A stretch of DNA of 64,000 nucleotides, taken from JBCCIM01 sp965263205. GTDB lineage: Bacteria; Bacteroidota; Rhodothermia; Rhodothermales; JAHQVL01. The stretch is taken from positions 106,279-170,278 of the forward strand of contig CBDHHF010000022.1 of NCBI GenBank assembly GCA_965263205.1. The letters run 5' to 3'. The notes below the pieces were generated by a model. The model was not told the origin of the DNA, did no database searches, and saw nothing but the letters and a program-made list of their open reading frames with translations. The position numbers were made by a program, and so were the translations under genes. This document shows, piece after piece, positions 61,690-64,000 of the stretch (positions are counted from its first letter, which is position 1; each line of letters opens with the position of its first letter).

Positions 61690-64000
61690 ATGCGTATTAA
61701 ATTTTACTATGCCTCGCTTCTTGCCTTACTCCTCACTACAAGCTCTGCACTTGCTCAGGAAATAAGCCCGGACTTCCAATTGGTCTGGTCCTTAACCGAC
61801 TCCACGCAAGGTGCTGAAGATGCCGCATGGCAGGAAGCCCTTGCAGGCGGCTGGGACGTGGATGGAGACGGAGTAGGCGAGTTCTTCACCAGCTTCGATG
61901 GAAGCGGTGACGAAAACCAAAACTACGTCCTCCGCGAATTTGAACCGACTGCTGACGGTTCATTCGAGGTGGTATGGGAGTATGTTGTTGAAGGGCAGAC
62001 TTCACTCAGCGCGAACCAGCGTACCATCGCGCTTGGTGACGTAAACGGAAACGGTAGCAACGAACTCATCTTCGGCGTTACGCCGGCAGATGGTACAGAG
62101 CCCAACCTGCTTGTCTTCGAAGCAGCGGACGGTAGCTTCCCCGCGATGCCCACCGCTTCATTGATTACACCACGGCCAACCATGGACTACTTCATGGTGG
62201 ACAGCACTGGAACTACACAGACTGGCTCGCAGCTCGAATGGTCATGGGAAGAAGCCTCAATCATTGATGACGTCGATGGCGACGGCAATATCGAATTTGT
62301 CGGAGCCGGCACGGGCGTAGTTGTCATGGAGTTTGGCGGCGACTGGGCAGATCCAAATGCGCCAGACGACGTCTTCTTCGAATTCCAGCAGCCCGCTTCA
62401 AGCGAAACCTTCATGAAAGGTATCCCTGATAACTTCGAGCCCAACTTCACCGCTGCTATCACAGCTGGTGACCTCGACGGCGACGGAGACAAAGACCTCG
62501 TGGGACAATTCCCGGGATGGCGTCACGTCTTCGATCAGGACAAAACGCTTACCAACCGTGAGCAGCCCCTGCGGATCTACGAAACCACGGGACCAAACAC
62601 CTACGAAGTGACCGCGCGCCTGCGCCAGTCTACTTCTTCTGACCAGGCAGATGACCCGGTTTACACCGGCGTTGTACCAAATGGCTGGATGGGAGCCAAC
62701 CGCGGTTCGGTTGCGCTGGACCTCAATGGCGACGGACGCGATGAAGTCTTCCACACCAACGTTGGCGGCTTTAACGGCCTCGGCGGCGCGCTGTGGATGA
62801 TTTCTGTAGATGGCGACATCGCAAGCACGGACTCAACAGACATCTACCTGATTGCCAACTACCTCGACTACGTCACCGAAGGCGGCTCTGCTACGCATGA
62901 CCTCGCTCATGGTGACCTTGATGCAGATGGCAACTACGAGTTCTACGTAGCTGACCTCGACGCGCGCAGCGTATGGCGCACCGAGTACAACGGCAGTGGT
63001 GACATCACCAGTGCTGAAAGCTACACCACAGATCGTATCTACCAGTGGGCAGAAGGCACACAGCCTAAAACCCTCGAAATCGGTCACGACATGGACGGAG
63101 ACGGCCTCTACGAATTGATCATCCAGGGCCCAGCTGGTGCTGAAGGAGGCAACGTAGTAATCCTTGAAGCAACCGCACCTCCTGTCGAACCAGGCGCCTT
63201 GATGCTCGCAAGCGACTTTGAGCTTGTCTGGTCCTTGACCGATTCCACACAAGGCGCTGAAGATGCCGCATGGCAGGAAGCCCTCGCTGGCGGATGGGAT
63301 GTGGATGGAGACGGCGTAGGCGAGTTCTTCACCAGTTTCGACGGAAGTGGTGATGAAGATCAGAACTACGTTCTCCGCGAGTTCGAGCCGACAGCAGACG
63401 GTTCATTCGAGGTGGTATGGGAATATACCGTCGATGGCCAGACTTCGCTCAGCGCGAACCAGCGTACCATCGCGCTTGGTGACGTAAACGGTAACGGCAG
63501 CAACGAACTCATCTTCGGCGTCACGCCGGCAGATGGTACAGAGCCTAACCTGCTTGTCTTCGAAGCAGCGGACGGTAGCTTCCCCGCGATGCCCACCGCT
63601 TCATTGATTACACCACGGCCAACCATGGACTACTTCATGGTGGACAGCACTGGAACTACACAGACTGGCTCGCAGCTCGAATGGTCATGGGAAGAAGCCT
63701 CAATCATTGATGACGTCGATGGCGATGGCAACACTGAGTTTGTCGGCGCTGGCACCGGCGTGGTTGTCATGGAGTTTGGCGGCGACTGGGCAGATCCTAA
63801 CGCACCGGACGACGTCTTCTTCGAATTCCAGCAGCCGGCCTCAAGCGAAACCTTCATGAAAGGTATTCCTGATAACTTCGAGCCCAACTTCACCGCTGCT
63901 ATCACAGCTGGTGACCTCGACGGGGACGGCGACAAAGACCTCGTGGGACAATTCCCGGGATGGCGTCACGTCTTCGATCAGGACAAAACGCTTACCAACC
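61690..64000 (+). CDS. Giant FG-GAP/VCBS tandem-propeller surface protein (3' partial)
   Basis: The start at 61690 is set by the strong AGAAGGAG site and opens a signal peptide (M-R-I-K-F-Y-Y-A-S-L-L-A-L-L-L, ending A-L-A-Q). The frame stays open to the window edge, at least 770 residues. It is built of a 481-residue unit repeated with a 1443-base period (first unit from about 61780, second from about 63223). Each unit has seven Asp-rich calcium-type motifs (D-V-D-G-D-G-V-G-E-F-F, D-V-N-G-N-G-S-N-E-L-I, D-V-D-G-D-G-N-I-E-F, D-L-D-G-D-G-D-K-D-L, D-L-N-G-D-G-R-D-E-V, D-L-D-A-D-G-N-Y-E-F, D-M-D-G-D-G-L-Y-E-L), which fits a seven-bladed FG-GAP beta-propeller. It is likely a secreted adhesin or glycan-binding protein; a T9SS sorting end would lie beyond the window. 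Confidence 0.8.
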   Translation, partial: MRIKFYYASLLALLLTTSSALAQEISPDFQLVWSLTDSTQGAEDAAWQEALAGGWDVDGDGVGEFFTSFDGSGDENQNYVLREFEPTADGSFEVVWEYVVEGQTSLSANQRTIALGDVNGNGSNELIFGVTPADGTEPNLLVFEAADGSFPAMPTASLITPRPTMDYFMVDSTGTTQTGSQLEWSWEEASIIDDVDGDGNIEFVGAGTGVVVMEFGGDWADPNAPDDVFFEFQQPASSETFMKGIPDNFEPNFTAAITAGDLDGDGDKDLVGQFPGWRHVFDQDKTLTNREQPLRIYETTGPNTYEVTARLRQSTSSDQADDPVYTGVVPNGWMGANRGSVALDLNGDGRDEVFHTNVGGFNGLGGALWMISVDGDIASTDSTDIYLIANYLDYVTEGGSATHDLAHGDLDADGNYEFYVADLDARSVWRTEYNGSGDITSAESYTTDRIYQWAEGTQPKTLEIGHDMDGDGLYELIIQGPAGAEGGNVVILEATAPPVEPGALMLASDFELVWSLTDSTQGAEDAAWQEALAGGWDVDGDGVGEFFTSFDGSGDEDQNYVLREFEPTADGSFEVVWEYTVDGQTSLSANQRTIALGDVNGNGSNELIFGVTPADGTEPNLLVFEAADGSFPAMPTASLITPRPTMDYFMVDSTGTTQTGSQLEWSWEEASIIDDVDGDGNTEFVGAGTGVVVMEFGGDWADPNAPDDVFFEFQQPASSETFMKGIPDNFEPNFTAAITAGDLDGDGDKDLVGQFPGWRHVFDQDKTLTN

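Noticed and set aside
1..64000. tRNA or rRNA genes
   Set aside because: No T-loop or rRNA-like stretch was recognised on either strand by eye; a tRNA scan would settle it.

Overview
The window is a bacterial chromosome segment with moderate GC (a little over 50% by eye), dense genes and short intergenic gaps. It most resembles a marine or halophilic member of Rhodothermota (Rhodothermales) or a close Bacteroidota relative. Pointers are a carboxypeptidase-regulatory-like TonB-dependent receptor followed by an outer-membrane lipoprotein, a large secreted protein ending in a type IX secretion (Por/T9SS) sorting domain, FG-GAP surface proteins, a PVC-type CxxCH heme protein, an ECF sigma factor next to a TPR Ser/Thr kinase, and an MGH1/GH63-like glycosidase. 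The palindrome GCCGGC is strikingly frequent in both coding and intergenic DNA. No rRNA or tRNA gene was recognised.

Layout. 1-6.1 kb: serine beta-lactamase-like hydrolase (5' cut by the window edge), metallo-beta-lactamase-fold hydrolase, AhpD-like protein, TonB-dependent receptor plus lipoprotein. 6.5-19.1 kb: LRR/T9SS protein, biotin carboxylase, DnaJ-like protein, alpha/beta hydrolase, TPR protein, PlsC acyltransferase, degenerate receiver-domain protein, cysteine synthase, rhodanese and fatty acid hydroxylase. 19.3-27.2 kb: a seven-gene co-directional run (glycosyltransferase, methyltransferase, zinc-ribbon GTPase, FGE-like protein, GAP1-like protein, two HEAT-repeat proteins with a shared zinc-binding C-terminal domain). 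This is the best candidate for a little-studied system: a GTPase/GAP1-centred conflict or signalling module. It is followed by an AT-rich HEPN/MNT (type VII) toxin-antitoxin pair and a DUF433 antitoxin-like gene. 28.8-35.4 kb: an NTF2/TPR lipoprotein-like protein, L-serine dehydratase whose C-terminus has been extended by a heptad repeat and a 351-bp MITE with perfect 19-bp inverted repeats and a 9-bp target duplication, then a 1131-residue heme/HEAT protein. 35.4-43.8 kb: a palindromic-repeat cluster, a barrel protein, a Rieske/ferric-reductase-like respiratory cluster, and an ornithine-lipid-like cluster (olsB-like, olsA-like, DinB-like, and a triple fusion of alpha/beta hydrolase, DedA membrane domain and ATP-grasp ligase). 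43.8-50.5 kb: PadR plus membrane protein, a frameshifted KDG kinase with intact KDPG aldolase, a Ser/Thr kinase-TonB fusion broken by two frameshifts, and a cholesterol-dependent-cytolysin-like lipoprotein broken by a frameshift and an in-frame stop. 51.4-54.7 kb: ECF sigma and TPR kinase. 54.7-61.4 kb (minus strand): a five-gene sugar-utilisation operon with glycosidase, ROK regulator, substrate-binding lipoprotein and two permeases. 61.7-64 kb: the start of a giant surface protein built from 481-residue tandem units.

How they fit together. The 54.7-61.4 kb operon is a self-contained glycan or compatible-solute uptake unit under a ROK regulator that carries a roughly 290-residue FN3/lectin-like insertion. 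kdgK and eda suggest Entner-Doudoroff-type use of sugar acids. The 39-43.8 kb cluster suggests aminolipid synthesis and membrane remodelling. The region 45.5-56.3 kb concentrates single-base frameshifts in short homopolymers; this may be assembly error or real decay, and should be settled with reads before those genes are called pseudogenes.
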